Assembly: GCA_012729395.1 (NCBI GenBank)
Contig: JAAYDF010000157.1
Location: 1-64,000, forward strand
Length of the DNA stretch: 64,000 nt
Origin: Phycisphaerae bacterium
Lineage (GTDB): Bacteria; Planctomycetota; Phycisphaerae; UBA1845; PWPN01
Direction: 5' to 3'
The notes beneath the pieces were generated by a model. The model was not told the DNA's origin, made no database searches, and saw nothing but the letters and a program-made list of their open reading frames with translations. Positions 8,252-17,390 of this stretch are shown piece after piece; the stretch's first letter is position 1; every line of letters starts with the position of its first letter. A program made the translations under genes and the position numbers.

Positions 8252-10285
8252 TTACGGGCGCGGCGCCGAGAGCGTTTGACCGGTCGCATCCATCGGCTGA
8301 TCGACCGTCAGCTTGCCGGTGGGCACGAGGTTCGCCAGGTCCGGCAAATCGTAGTACCGCAGCGCGCCGTGGATGGCATTCACCAGTTGATTGCGCGTGA
8401 TCGGCGTGCGCACCACGTCCACCCACGTGTGCAGCGCCCGCACGAGGCGAACCGACGCGAACAACTGCGGCTCGAGCGCGGCAGCGTGCAGTGCGGGAAC
8501 CGTCGCCTCATCGGTAGCCACAAGATGGACGGTACGTGGCGGCCCATCGCCGGCCGACGCCAGGAACCGGGCACACACCAGAGCATCCTCCGCCCGCATG
8601 CCGACGTACGATTGGCCCAGCAGGTACGCACGAAAAACATCCTGCCAGTCGGCCCCGAAGTGGGCCGCCCAGCCCTTGGTGTTCTCCAGCCCCTGCGTTT
8701 CGCCGATGCCCCGCAGATCGACAGCCAGCACCTGCCGACCGGCTCGCACCAGTTGCTCGATCGGCCCACCGGGTGCCGCGTCCGCGGTCTTGTCCTCGCC
8801 ATGCAGATACAGGCACGCTTCCCGTCGCTCACCGTCCGCCTCGAACATCAAAGCGGGCAACACGATGCCGGCCTCGGGCTCAATCCGCAGCTTGCGGATG
8901 CGGTAACCGTCTCGCTGCACGACACCGGCTTCGGTCACCGCAGGCTCGGGCAACGCATCCAACGTGAGGATGCCGGCCAACTCGCAGACCTTCGCACGAA
9001 GCTCATCGGGTGTCGCCTGTTGGCAGAATGCCCGCCGCTTGGGAGCCAGCTTGGCCTCCAACTCCGTGTTGATCTCGAAGACCGAACGAGCCCCGTTCAT
9101 CCGCAGCACCTGCCCGTCGGGCGTACAACGCAGTTCCTCCTCGGTATGCACCGGCTGCTGCGGCTCCGTGATCGCATCGTCGATGTCGAGCAGCCAGCGC
9201 CGCATCCAACGGACCACACCCACGCGCAGGCTCTCGCTCAAACCGTGCGGGCCGTCGTCCTCGATGAGCGTCACGCGCTCCGGAAAGCCCAGCCGGTTGT
9301 AGAGCCGCTTGGCCTCGCGGTAGGTCTCCCACGACCCTTCGATGGAGAAGAAGTCGCCGGTTTTCGTGCCGATGAGCGTCGGCTTGGGGGCCCGCATCAG
9401 AACATAGTCCCCGTGGCCCATACCGCGGGCGATGGCACCATAGATGTTCTGCTCGGCATCCTGCGGGCCCAGCTTGGCGAGCAGTCTCGGCAGGCTGGTC
9501 AGAAAACAGGTTGGTGCCGCCGCGACGATGCGTTCATCCAAAGCCATGAAGTAGCTCGTCTGCGTGCCGCCGCCTGACTGGCCCGCACAACCGATTCTCC
9601 CGGCGTCGACGTCCGGCCGACTCACCAGGTAGTCAATCGCCCGGATACCGTCCCACACGAAGTAGCTGGCCGCGTTGATGCCCACCAGCATGCAGCTCGT
9701 GCCGACGTGCGTATGCTCGAGCGTCCCACCGATGCCGGGCTTGCCGTCGGGCTTGAGCGTCTGGAATCGCTCGCCCTGCCCGATCGGGTCGAAGCACAGC
9801 GCCGCCAAGCCGTTGCGAGCCAGCAGGATCGACAGCCGCTGGTAGTTCTCGTACGCCTTGGCCTCGCGGGAATGGCCGCAAGGAACGAGCACGGCCGGAT
9901 AGGGCGGCGCACTGAGCGGCAGGTACATTGTCGCGGTGACATGCAGGCCCGGCCGGCTCTCGAAAACCACCTTCTCGACGCGGTAACCGTCGGCGTCGAG
10001 CGTCCCGGTGATGCGGGCGTTGAGCGGGGCACGCTCCGGCCAGCCGCCGAGTTGCTCGATGAAAAACGCTCTCATCGCCTGCTGCCGCTCGCCGATCAGT
10101 TCGGGCGTGGTCAGCTTCTCGATCTCTGCCGCCCGGCGATCGAACGCGAACTGGGCCTGGCCGTTGAGGTACGCGGTCATCATGGTGTTCGCGGCATCCG
10201 CGTCGGTAAGTACCTTGAGGTCGTCCGTCCCGGCTTGCGCGGCAATCGCCGAACCCAGAACCGTCAGCAAAACGTAACTCAACAT
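8252..10285 (-). CDS. Secreted two-domain alpha/beta-hydrolase (acetyl xylan esterase-like)
   Basis: A 677-residue exported protein. The ATG at 10285 follows AGGTGAT, and a short signal peptide (MLSYVLLTVLGSAIAAQ) comes next. Residues about 80-400 form an alpha/beta-hydrolase of the AXE1/dienelactone-hydrolase-like group: VLVPCGHSREAK, CFDPIGQGER, nucleophile elbow GCAGQSGGG (Ser about 237), and a late DDGPHGLS segment that supplies the histidine. Residues about 480-677 look like a second hydrolase-fold half (CLYLHGEDKTA, VLAVDLRGIGETQG), but its elbow position reads VATDEATV, with no GxSxG. It probably removes ester groups from plant or algal polysaccharide; the substrate is unproven. The stop falls inside degenerate repeat sequence. 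Confidence 0.82.
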   Translation of the reverse strand: MLSYVLLTVLGSAIAAQAGTDDLKVLTDADAANTMMTAYLNGQAQFAFDRRAAEIEKLTTPELIGERQQAMRAFFIEQLGGWPERAPLNARITGTLDADGYRVEKVVFESRPGLHVTATMYLPLSAPPYPAVLVPCGHSREAKAYENYQRLSILLARNGLAALCFDPIGQGERFQTLKPDGKPGIGGTLEHTHVGTSCMLVGINAASYFVWDGIRAIDYLVSRPDVDAGRIGCAGQSGGGTQTSYFMALDERIVAAAPTCFLTSLPRLLAKLGPQDAEQNIYGAIARGMGHGDYVLMRAPKPTLIGTKTGDFFSIEGSWETYREAKRLYNRLGFPERVTLIEDDGPHGLSESLRVGVVRWMRRWLLDIDDAITEPQQPVHTEEELRCTPDGQVLRMNGARSVFEINTELEAKLAPKRRAFCQQATPDELRAKVCELAGILTLDALPEPAVTEAGVVQRDGYRIRKLRIEPEAGIVLPALMFEADGERREACLYLHGEDKTADAAPGGPIEQLVRAGRQVLAVDLRGIGETQGLENTKGWAAHFGADWQDVFRAYLLGQSYVGMRAEDALVCARFLASAGDGPPRTVHLVATDEATVPALHAAALEPQLFASVRLVRALHTWVDVVRTPITRNQLVNAIHGALRYYDLPDLANLVPTGKLTVDQPMDATGQTLSAPRP

Positions 10286-10566
10286 CAGATCACCTATCCT
10301 TTCCGGTAAGGACGTCGGCGGCGGGCGCGACGCCCCGGCCGGGCCCACCCACAGAGTCGCTCCGCGCGTGCGGCAAGAAACCATGCAAGGTCAGGTTGTA
10401 CGGTTTTCTCGCGAAGAGGCAAGTCGATGCCGTGATTTGCCCGCGATTCTCAGGCTCGCCGCCCGGCAGCCGGCAATCATCCGACCACACGCCGCACGGC
10501 GTTTGCCGGTGCCCCGCGCCATCGGTATAGTGTGGCCGTTTGGACCTTGTTTGAGACCACCAAGGC

Positions 10567-11535
10567 ATGAGTAGAAAGAAAACCAAGAAGAATACCCGTC
10601 CGCCCGGTGAGGAGGCGGAAACCGAGGCGCCGGCCGGGGCCACACCCTGCCCGGAGCCATCGCCCGAGGAGCAACCCCCCGACGCGGCGCCGGGCGATCG
10701 AGTCGCGGAGCCATTGCCCGAGGCACAGCCCGAAGAGCCACCGCTTGCCGAACTCGACGAGACGCCTCTCGATCCGCCGGCCGACGCGACGGACGAACCA
10801 TTGCCGGACCTGGCGATGGCCGTGCCCACCGAAGAAGAGCCTTCCGCGAACCCGGCGGACAGGCAAGAGGCAGCCCAAGAGCCGACGGCCCCGGCCGATG
10901 AGACGGTCGCCGCTGCTCCGCCGGAAGCCGACGGCGAAACGGAAGCTGAAGCCAGCACACAAGCTTCGCAGGATCAGCCAGCCGGCGATGAGCCAGCCGA
11001 AGCGGCTACCGACGAAATCTCCACCGATCGAGTGGTCGAGGCGGTGCTCTTCGCGGCTGATACCCCTCTACCACCGCAGAAGATCGTCGCCATCCTGGGC
11101 ACCGGCACGGTCCGCGAAGTGCGCAAGATCGTCGATGGACTCAACAAGACTTACGCCCGCGGCGGCCACGCCTTTCGCATTGAGGAGATCGCTGGCGGCT
11201 ACCAGATCCTGACCCTGCCGCAGTACAACACTTGGCTGCGGCGGTTGAGGCAAAGCAAGCAGGAATCAAAGCTCTCGCCCGCCGCCATGGAAACCCTCGC
11301 CGTCGTCGCCTACAAGCAGCCGGTCGTCCGGGCCCAGATCGAGGCCATCCGCGGCGTATCCGTAGGCGAAGTGCTCAACCGCCTGCGCGAGCTGGGCCTC
11401 GTCAAGATTGTCGGGCGCGACGAGGACGTCGGCCGCCCCCTGCTCTACGGCACCACCCGGCGATTCCTCGAGACCTTCGGCCTGTCCAGCCTCGAAGACC
11501 TGCCCGCCGTCGAAGAACTCCAAATGCCCAAGTGA
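10567..11535 (+). CDS. scpB: Segregation and condensation protein ScpB with long acidic N-terminus
   Basis: ScpB is the kleisin-binding subunit of the bacterial SMC-ScpA-ScpB condensin, which organises the chromosome. Residues about 155-322 are a complete ScpB with two winged-helix domains: VVEAVLFAADTPLPPQKI, IEEIAGGYQILTLPQY, LSPAAMETLAVVAYKQPV, IEAIRGVSVGEVLNRL and GRPLLYGTTRRFLETFGL. The first 150 residues are an added, disordered-looking stretch rich in Pro, Glu, Ala and Asp, about doubling the protein. The ATG at 10567 has only a weak AAGG. scpA is not adjacent. Confidence 0.9.
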   Translation: MSRKKTKKNTRPPGEEAETEAPAGATPCPEPSPEEQPPDAAPGDRVAEPLPEAQPEEPPLAELDETPLDPPADATDEPLPDLAMAVPTEEEPSANPADRQEAAQEPTAPADETVAAAPPEADGETEAEASTQASQDQPAGDEPAEAATDEISTDRVVEAVLFAADTPLPPQKIVAILGTGTVREVRKIVDGLNKTYARGGHAFRIEEIAGGYQILTLPQYNTWLRRLRQSKQESKLSPAAMETLAVVAYKQPVVRAQIEAIRGVSVGEVLNRLRELGLVKIVGRDEDVGRPLLYGTTRRFLETFGLSSLEDLPAVEELQMPK

Positions 11536-11835
11536 GGGTCGGCATCGAGAATCTGAAATCCAGAATCCAGAATCTGAGATCCGAAATCAGCGGTTGATAG
11601 CTATCCACAGGAAGGCCGGCCGAGCTTGTTCCTAGCGAGACGAAGCGACCTCGTCCGTAGCGGCAGCCTGAACTGGATCAGCTACGAACCGAACACTCCG
11701 CAAAGGAACATGCGGAGGGCAATACTCTTGTCCCAGTGGCGACGGCTCACTTGTCCCCACAGCACGCGTCAAAGCCATCCAACACAGCCCTCCATGCAAA
11801 CTCACGAGCCCAAGCACGGAGGTGACGAGCACAAA
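11536..11835. other. Repeat-bearing spacer downstream of scpB
   Basis: No gene is supported. Bases 11547-11589 are a run of short word-like repeats (AATCTGAAATCC, AGAATCCAGAATC) similar in style to those at 57024-57120. The rest to 11835 shows nothing recognisable. Confidence 0.5.
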
Positions 11836-12320
11836 CCTACGAGCCCCAAGCGCCAGCGCGGGGAACGCGGAGCGTAAGCGACGTACCTGGACCCATCACA
11901 AGAGTGAACACCACGGGGGCAACCGATACGTTCAGACGCGAGCCTACGAGCCCCAAGCGCCAGCGCGGGGAATGCGGAGCGTAAGCGACGTACCTGGACC
12001 CATCACAAGAGCGAACACCAAGGGGGCGATCGATACGTTCGAACGCGAGCCTACGAGCCCCAAGCGCCAGCGCGGGGATGGTGGAGCGTAAGCGACGTAC
12101 CTGGACCCATCACAAGAGTGAACACCAAGGGGCGATCGATACGTTCAGACGCGTCGCTGACGCTCCGCCATCCCGTCGCTTGCGCTTCGGGCTCGTTGGC
12201 GAGGACCGGGACGCGTCGCGCGCTTCGGGCTCGTTGGTTGCCATCTTTGCTCGTCGCGTGCTTCGGGCTCGTCGGCGACGACCGGGACGCGTCGCGCGAG
12301 CCGCGCTCGTTGGCGATGCT
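11836..12320. repeat. 107-bp tandem repeats followed by inverted half-copies
   Basis: Three units start with CCTACGAGCCCCAAGCGCCA at 11836, 11943 and 12050, exactly 107 bases apart. Each continues through GGAGCGTAAGCGACGTACCT and GATACGTTC. The third unit runs straight into an inverted partial copy (12151-12199, TGCGCTTCGGGCTCGTTGG), then degenerate inverted copies to about 12320. A related single-unit array lies at 13738-14076. No protein is predicted here. Confidence 0.8.
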
Positions 12321-12372
12321 CGGTAACCGGCGCGCGATTCTGCGGACGTTGACTGCGTTGGGACACATCGAT

Positions 12373-13533
12373 CTACGGGTAAATCAACGAGTCCGTATCG
12401 CCCACCGGCACTTGCCGCCCGCCTTTGGTGGGTGGGTTGCCTCGGCTACGGTCCTGGGGCGAGACGCCCACGCTCGACCATTGGGTATAGATGTTGTCTC
12501 CCTCGATGCCGCAGTCCGGGCTTTTCACCCACTCGACGCGACCGTCAGCTCGGGCGACGTTTTGGCCTTCGCTGCCGCCTTGTCCGCCATGGTTCGGGGA
12601 ATTCCACCGGCGCCACAACTTCGGTTTCGCTCCGGCAGCCGCCGAGACCGGACCCGGGTGCGGCAGACCGGCATCGAGACTCGCCCCGAAGGGCCCCTTG
12701 TCGGCGGCCAGGATCATGCCCAACTCGCAGTCGCGTGAAGGCTTGCCGCGATTGCCGTATGGCACCTGATACCCATAGCTGACCGTGAACCAGAACATAC
12801 GGGCCTGTCGGGCATCCACCGGCCCCAACACGTCTCCGCGACCAAAGTCCCAGAAGCACTGCGGATATGCCTCCTCCGCGGACGCGTCGTTGCTTGAGGG
12901 GCAGATAAACGAGTTAGCAGTGCTCACGTTGTAGCGAACAAGTGTGTAGACGTTGCGACTGACTGACAGCTTCGTCGGAAGAGGATTCATCCTGAGCGTA
13001 TCGCCCGCGCAGTGATCCGCAACACTGCCCCGGTATGAGCCGATGGCCGCAGTGTAATCTACCAGACCAGTGTCTTGCCCCTTCTCGTATTTGAGCCGAG
13101 GAGCGGCCACCATCGGGAAGGCATCGGAGTTCATGCCAGAGTAGGAGTGGAAACCAACGCTCATGCCTCTGAGATTGCGGGCACACACCGCACGTCTGGA
13201 CAATTCGCGGGCACGAGAGAGCGACGGAACGAGCACGCCCACAGCCAAACCCGCCAGCGCAATCACCGGAAGAATACAGAGCAACGCAATCGTCGCCAAT
13301 CGACGGATGGCAAGTGGGCCCCTGCAATCCTCAGCGGCCACAGGGCGAAGCATTGTCTCCGCAGGCGGTGACATGATGGGGAATCCCCCGGCACACGTAT
13401 CAGCCGTGGGGAACGCGACCTCTTCGCCGCAATGGGGACACTGGCCAGTGGTGTCCGCCAACTCCCGAGAGATGCTGGACACAATCCCGCATCGTGGGCA
13501 GCGAAAGGCGATCCTGTCAGGCGGGTCGGACAT
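12373..13533 (-). CDS. Zinc-ribbon pseudopilin-like membrane protein
   Basis: A protein of about 386 residues. The ATG at 13533 follows GTGGAGG; a frame extension upstream looks non-coding. Residues 10-40 are a zinc ribbon (CPRCG ... CPHCG). After a linker, one membrane helix (ATIALLCILPVIALAGLAVG) runs into LVPSLSRARELSRRAVCARN, the amphipathic helix seen after the N-terminal helix of planctomycete type II secretion pseudopilins of the DUF1559 type. The C-terminal part includes NSPNHGGQGG and VARADGRVEWV, like the DG-containing end of those proteins. The usual prepilin cleavage site is replaced by the ribbon and linker. Its role is unknown. It lies between two arrays of the same repeat. Confidence 0.7.
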   Translation of the reverse strand: MSDPPDRIAFRCPRCGIVSSISRELADTTGQCPHCGEEVAFPTADTCAGGFPIMSPPAETMLRPVAAEDCRGPLAIRRLATIALLCILPVIALAGLAVGVLVPSLSRARELSRRAVCARNLRGMSVGFHSYSGMNSDAFPMVAAPRLKYEKGQDTGLVDYTAAIGSYRGSVADHCAGDTLRMNPLPTKLSVSRNVYTLVRYNVSTANSFICPSSNDASAEEAYPQCFWDFGRGDVLGPVDARQARMFWFTVSYGYQVPYGNRGKPSRDCELGMILAADKGPFGASLDAGLPHPGPVSAAAGAKPKLWRRWNSPNHGGQGGSEGQNVARADGRVEWVKSPDCGIEGDNIYTQWSSVGVSPQDRSRGNPPTKGGRQVPVGDTDSLIYP

Positions 13534-13737
13534 GGCCGGTGCCTCCACAGTGAGCGTACAAGGGCCGGCGACGGCACAAGGCACGGCGAACGGTCCTCCA
13601 CACTTCGCGACTGCCACAGCCCCTCAACACCTCCAGCGAGTCTATGTCGCTCTGCTACCTACGTCAACTGTCCCCGCGAGGTCGCGGGAGTACCATGCGA
13701 AGCAACCCACACCCAAGCCAAGATGCTCAATAACGCC

Positions 13738-14076
13738 CCCCACGCACGAACTTACGAGTCCCAAGCGCAAAGGTGATGAGCGACGAACGCGAATCTACGA
13801 GCCCCAAGCGTGGAAATGGCGAGCCATCGACGCGAGCCTACGAGCCCCAAGCGCCAGCGCGGGGATGGTGGAGCGTAAGCGACGTACCTGGACCCATCAC
13901 AACAGCAAACACCAAGGGCGCGATCGATACGTTCGGACGCGTCGCTGACGCTCCCCTATCCCGGCGCTTGCGCTTCGGGCTCGTTGGCGACGATCGGGAC
14001 GCGTCGCGCGCTTCGGGCTCGTTGGCTGCAATCTTTGCTCGTCGCGTGCGTCAGGCTCGTTGGTTGTCAATCCTCG
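13738..14076. repeat. Second locus of the 107-bp repeat with inverted half
   Basis: Degenerate units (ACTTACGAGTCCCAAGCGC, ATCTACGAGCCCCAAGCG) lead into one good unit starting near 13836. An inverted segment follows (CGCTTGCGCTTCGGGCTCG, from about 13963), and GCTCGTTGG words run to the stop of the lptD-like gene. With the first array it brackets the pseudopilin gene. The remainder of 13534-13737 shows no gene. Confidence 0.75.
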
Positions 14077-17009
14077 GGGCGGATGCCGGTCGAGGTGGCG
14101 AGACTGGTGTAGCGTTTGTGGCCGATGGCAGCTCCGGGGGCGCCCTCGGGCCAGACGGACACGCCGACGCTGAAGTCCTCGGTGATGCGGTCGAGCCCGA
14201 AGGTCAGAGCGGCATACCAGCGGGGGAACTTGCGGACCAAGGTCACGTCCAACTGGTCGAGGTTGTTGCGGTCGAGATCGTAGTAGCTGCGAACCGCGAC
14301 GCGATGCTTGACGTCGATCTCGTAGTTGGCCCCGAAGCCGATGAGATTGGAGTCCGTATCCCCGATCCGCCGGTAGCCGATGAAGTACGAAAGCCGTGGG
14401 CTGCGCTCGACGGCGTAGGAGACGTTGAGCATATCCATGCTACCGTCGTTGAGATCGAAGTTGGCGTCGGCCAGAACGGTGGTGGTATCGCTAACGCGGT
14501 AGCTGGCATCGGTGCGAATGTGGTTGCGGGCGATGCTGTTCTCGGGCCGGTGGTCGTAGAAGCGGCCGATGGTACGGTCCATGTAATGCGGCGCGTTGCC
14601 GTACAGGTTGAGCTCGATATCGAACGTGATCCAGTCGACGACGCGCCAGTTACCCGGGCCACCGCGTTTGGTCTGCCAGCGTTGACGAAGGGCGACAGAG
14701 CTGCCGTAGAAATCGTCGATGGTCTCGACGCCGTACTGGAAGGGGCTGAGCTGGATGCTGTCGGAGTTGGTCTGGCTCATCCAGGCGGTGGCCTGCGGCT
14801 CGATGACGTGGCGAACGCCATGGACGTCGAGCAGGTCGGAGGACACGTCCTCGAAGAGCCGCCAGAACTGGGTGCCGGCTCGCATACCGAGGCTGCCGAA
14901 GAGCCGATCGCGAGAGCCATCGTCCGCGGAGCCGTCCCAGTAGCCCGCCCTGCCGGTGGCGTAGGGGACGAGATTGACGCTGCCGAGCTTGATGGGCAGG
15001 TCGATCTCGTTGCGTGTGTCGGTCCGCATGGTCAGGTCGGTGCGGCCGGTGTTGTCGCGGATACGCAGCTTGTCGAACAAGCGACGGTTATCCGGCAGGT
15101 AGCGGGCGAACCCGAAGTGCGACTCATGGTAGAAGCTGGCGATCTCGGCCAAAGGCTCGCCGACCCACCGGAAGGCCAAGTCGGGCCAGTGCTCGGTCTG
15201 GGTCAGGAAATCGAGCATACGGTACTGAACCAGGGCGGTGAGGGCCCAATTGTCCTGCTGCTTCTTGAGATAGGCGAGGGTCTCCTGCTCCTTGCCTTCC
15301 TCGAACTCACCCTCGAAGTACTCTTCGAGGAAACTGGGATCGCTGATCCAGGAGCCTTCCAGGGTCAGTTCCCAGCCCTGGCCGAGAAGCTCACGATGGC
15401 GCCAGGTCACGCGGCCACGGTTCTCCGTATCCGGCTCCTCGTCGCGGAAGGGGCCAAGGTTGTCGGTGCCGGTATCGTGGATGTAGTACCCGCGGAACAA
15501 GCCGTAAGAAGTTTCCTGCTCGTAATCTACGTCAACACCCACTCCCGGTCCGCGTTTGGACATGTAATCCAGTCGAAGGGCGCCGTCGACGCCCTTGGGA
15601 TCCTCGACGCCCAGAAGGTTGAACAGGTACCACTTGGACTGAAAAACGAGGCCGTCGTTCTCGCGGTACGCGGTGCGGATGCTACGAATGGCGGTTTCCG
15701 ACTGTCGGAAATCCCCGGCCGTGTAAGGCCAGTAGGCGAGGGGAACACCTTCCAGGTTGAGAGTCACGTCGTGCATGCGGTATCGGCCGGCCATCAGGCC
15801 TGTGATTTGCCCGGACTCGTCACGGGAAGTCAGGTCGGTCAGATGCACCCGCTCCGCCCCGAGGTGGATGTGCGGCGTGTAGAACTCGCTGTTCGTCACG
15901 AGGGCACCCTGGGCAACGTACTCAGTCGAGGAGAGCTGTCGGACCTGCTCCGCCCGGACGTAGATGGGCAGATCCCTTCCCGGCGCCATGGCCCGCATCA
16001 CGGCGTCAAGGATCAGGGCTCGGTTATTCTCAAAGTCGTAGTAAAGCTCGGCCGCACGAATCATCCGCTCGCCGCGGGTCAGCACCACGTCGCCACGCAA
16101 GTAGACACCGGCGACAGCATCACTCACACCGGAGCCGAGATCGCCGATTCCCGCCACACCTTCCCCGCTGGTCCGGCCGCTCTCGGCCACCGGGCGCTCT
16201 TCGGGGAAGGGCTCGGTGGCGGGGACGGGGCCGTTGGGAGGAGCTAACCCCTTGGCGGGCGACGGGGGCGGCTCCGCCAGAAACAACACCGCCGCGTCCG
16301 CGCGAATTTCCATGAAATCGCCGCTGTCAATCAGCCCCTGCGAGACGTACACGTTGCCCGTCGCGGTGATAAGCCGGCGATGCTGGTCAACGACGACGTC
16401 ATCGGCCCAGTGACGGACTACCGGCCTGGCCTCGGGCCGGGGAGGTATACGGGGCACACCGGGCTCCAAGACAGCCAAACCCGCCGGCGACACATCCGCA
16501 CCCTCTCCCTGCCGCACCAATGCGCGAACATCGACAGCGGCCCGGTACAGCGAGGAATCGGTTCCGGGAGCATCTGTTGTGGCATCGGCCTCGACCACCG
16601 GGGGTTCAGTGGTATTGAAAGTAACGAACAGCATCTGGCCGCTGGTCAACGTGCCGGCCGAATCGCGCACCTTAGCCTGCTGAGACAGGCACACCTCAAA
16701 GTGGTAATAGGCTAAATCGTGCCAGCGAGCCCGCTGGATCCAGATGACCGACTCCTGACTCTGTAGGCGCCGATCCCCCAGGTGGAGGGTAAATTCCCCA
16801 AAGAACTGGACGACCTGGGTTCCGTCCGATTCTCCCCAAACATGGGCATAATCGCCACAAAGGACGGGAGCACAGCGGCTTACGCCAGCGGGAAGCAGCG
16901 GCGCGGTGGCATCAGGATCGTCGACCGGGAGCAAGGACAGGGGCTGGGCAAGCAATGGTGCACACCAAAGCAGTGCCACGGAGAGGCCCAGACCAACCGA
17001 TGGTGCCAT
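14067..17009 (-). CDS. lptD: LPS-assembly protein LptD-like outer membrane beta-barrel
   Basis: A 980-residue exported protein. LptD inserts lipopolysaccharide into the outer leaflet of the outer membrane with LptE. The ATG at 17009 starts a signal peptide (MAPSVGLGLSVALLWCAPLL). Residues about 60-420 contain OstA/LptA-like beta-jellyroll stretches (FFGEFTLHLGDRRLQSQE; ITATGNVYVSQGLIDSGD; AAELYYDFENNRALILDAV). The remaining 550 residues have alternating barrel strands (DYMSKRGPGVGVDVDYEQE, DIELNLYGNAPHYMDRTIG, YRRIGDTDSNLIGFGANYE). The length and order of domains suit LptD. Orthology is inferred from architecture, and the conserved disulfide cysteines were not identified. A hairpin lies directly before the start codon. 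Confidence 0.72.
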   Translation of the reverse strand: MAPSVGLGLSVALLWCAPLLAQPLSLLPVDDPDATAPLLPAGVSRCAPVLCGDYAHVWGESDGTQVVQFFGEFTLHLGDRRLQSQESVIWIQRARWHDLAYYHFEVCLSQQAKVRDSAGTLTSGQMLFVTFNTTEPPVVEADATTDAPGTDSSLYRAAVDVRALVRQGEGADVSPAGLAVLEPGVPRIPPRPEARPVVRHWADDVVVDQHRRLITATGNVYVSQGLIDSGDFMEIRADAAVLFLAEPPPSPAKGLAPPNGPVPATEPFPEERPVAESGRTSGEGVAGIGDLGSGVSDAVAGVYLRGDVVLTRGERMIRAAELYYDFENNRALILDAVMRAMAPGRDLPIYVRAEQVRQLSSTEYVAQGALVTNSEFYTPHIHLGAERVHLTDLTSRDESGQITGLMAGRYRMHDVTLNLEGVPLAYWPYTAGDFRQSETAIRSIRTAYRENDGLVFQSKWYLFNLLGVEDPKGVDGALRLDYMSKRGPGVGVDVDYEQETSYGLFRGYYIHDTGTDNLGPFRDEEPDTENRGRVTWRHRELLGQGWELTLEGSWISDPSFLEEYFEGEFEEGKEQETLAYLKKQQDNWALTALVQYRMLDFLTQTEHWPDLAFRWVGEPLAEIASFYHESHFGFARYLPDNRRLFDKLRIRDNTGRTDLTMRTDTRNEIDLPIKLGSVNLVPYATGRAGYWDGSADDGSRDRLFGSLGMRAGTQFWRLFEDVSSDLLDVHGVRHVIEPQATAWMSQTNSDSIQLSPFQYGVETIDDFYGSSVALRQRWQTKRGGPGNWRVVDWITFDIELNLYGNAPHYMDRTIGRFYDHRPENSIARNHIRTDASYRVSDTTTVLADANFDLNDGSMDMLNVSYAVERSPRLSYFIGYRRIGDTDSNLIGFGANYEIDVKHRVAVRSYYDLDRNNLDQLDVTLVRKFPRWYAALTFGLDRITEDFSVGVSVWPEGAPGAAIGHKRYTSLATSTGIRPED

Positions 17010-17016
17010 GCTTCTC

Positions 17017-17033
17017 AAGGGGTCCGACCCCTT
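17017..17033. repeat. Perfect hairpin abutting the lptD-like start
   Basis: AAGGGGTC-C-GACCCCTT is a perfect 8-bp stem ending 7 bases before the ATG at 17009 (minus strand). In the transcript it sits immediately upstream of the weak Shine-Dalgarno GAGAAG. It could be a repeat element or a translational control hairpin. Confidence 0.5.
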
Positions 17034-17390
17034 CGAATGCGAGGACAAGCCGACCGCTACGGCCCGACCACCGGACCGGTGCGACAGGCTGGAAAGGACA
17101 CCAGCCAAGCCGGCGAACACGATTCGGGTCGGATTATAGAATGTCGGGGGGGCAAGTCAACGAAAAAAGGTGTGGACAGGCAGAAGCATTGAGCGCATAA
17201 TGCGTAGTGTTCTCCGGCGGGTGTCGGGCAAGGCGCGGCAGAAACGACACCCGTAGCATCGGCCAAAGGCCGATTGCATCGGAAAAAACGGCCATGTGCC
17301 GTACAGTTGGGGAAATCGTATGGTGTGTGTTTTGGGCGCCGTGCGAAGCTCACGGTGCCGCGTCTAGCTCAAGAAAAGGAGAGCAAAGTC
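17034..17390. other. Gap between divergent lptD-like and small RHH genes
   Basis: This spacer must carry promoters in both directions. No clear sigma-70 pair or operator was seen, and no gene is supported. Confidence 0.35.

Noticed and set aside
11836-12130. Possible CRISPR array, because of regularly spaced repeats
   Set aside because: The whole 107-base unit is repeated with no variable spacers, there are only three units, and no cas genes are present.
13773-16247. Plus-strand open frame of about 824 codons opposite the lptD-like gene
   Set aside because: It begins in repeat DNA and lies antisense to a gene with signal peptide and barrel strands. The Val/Gly/Ala-rich product shows no recognisable fold.
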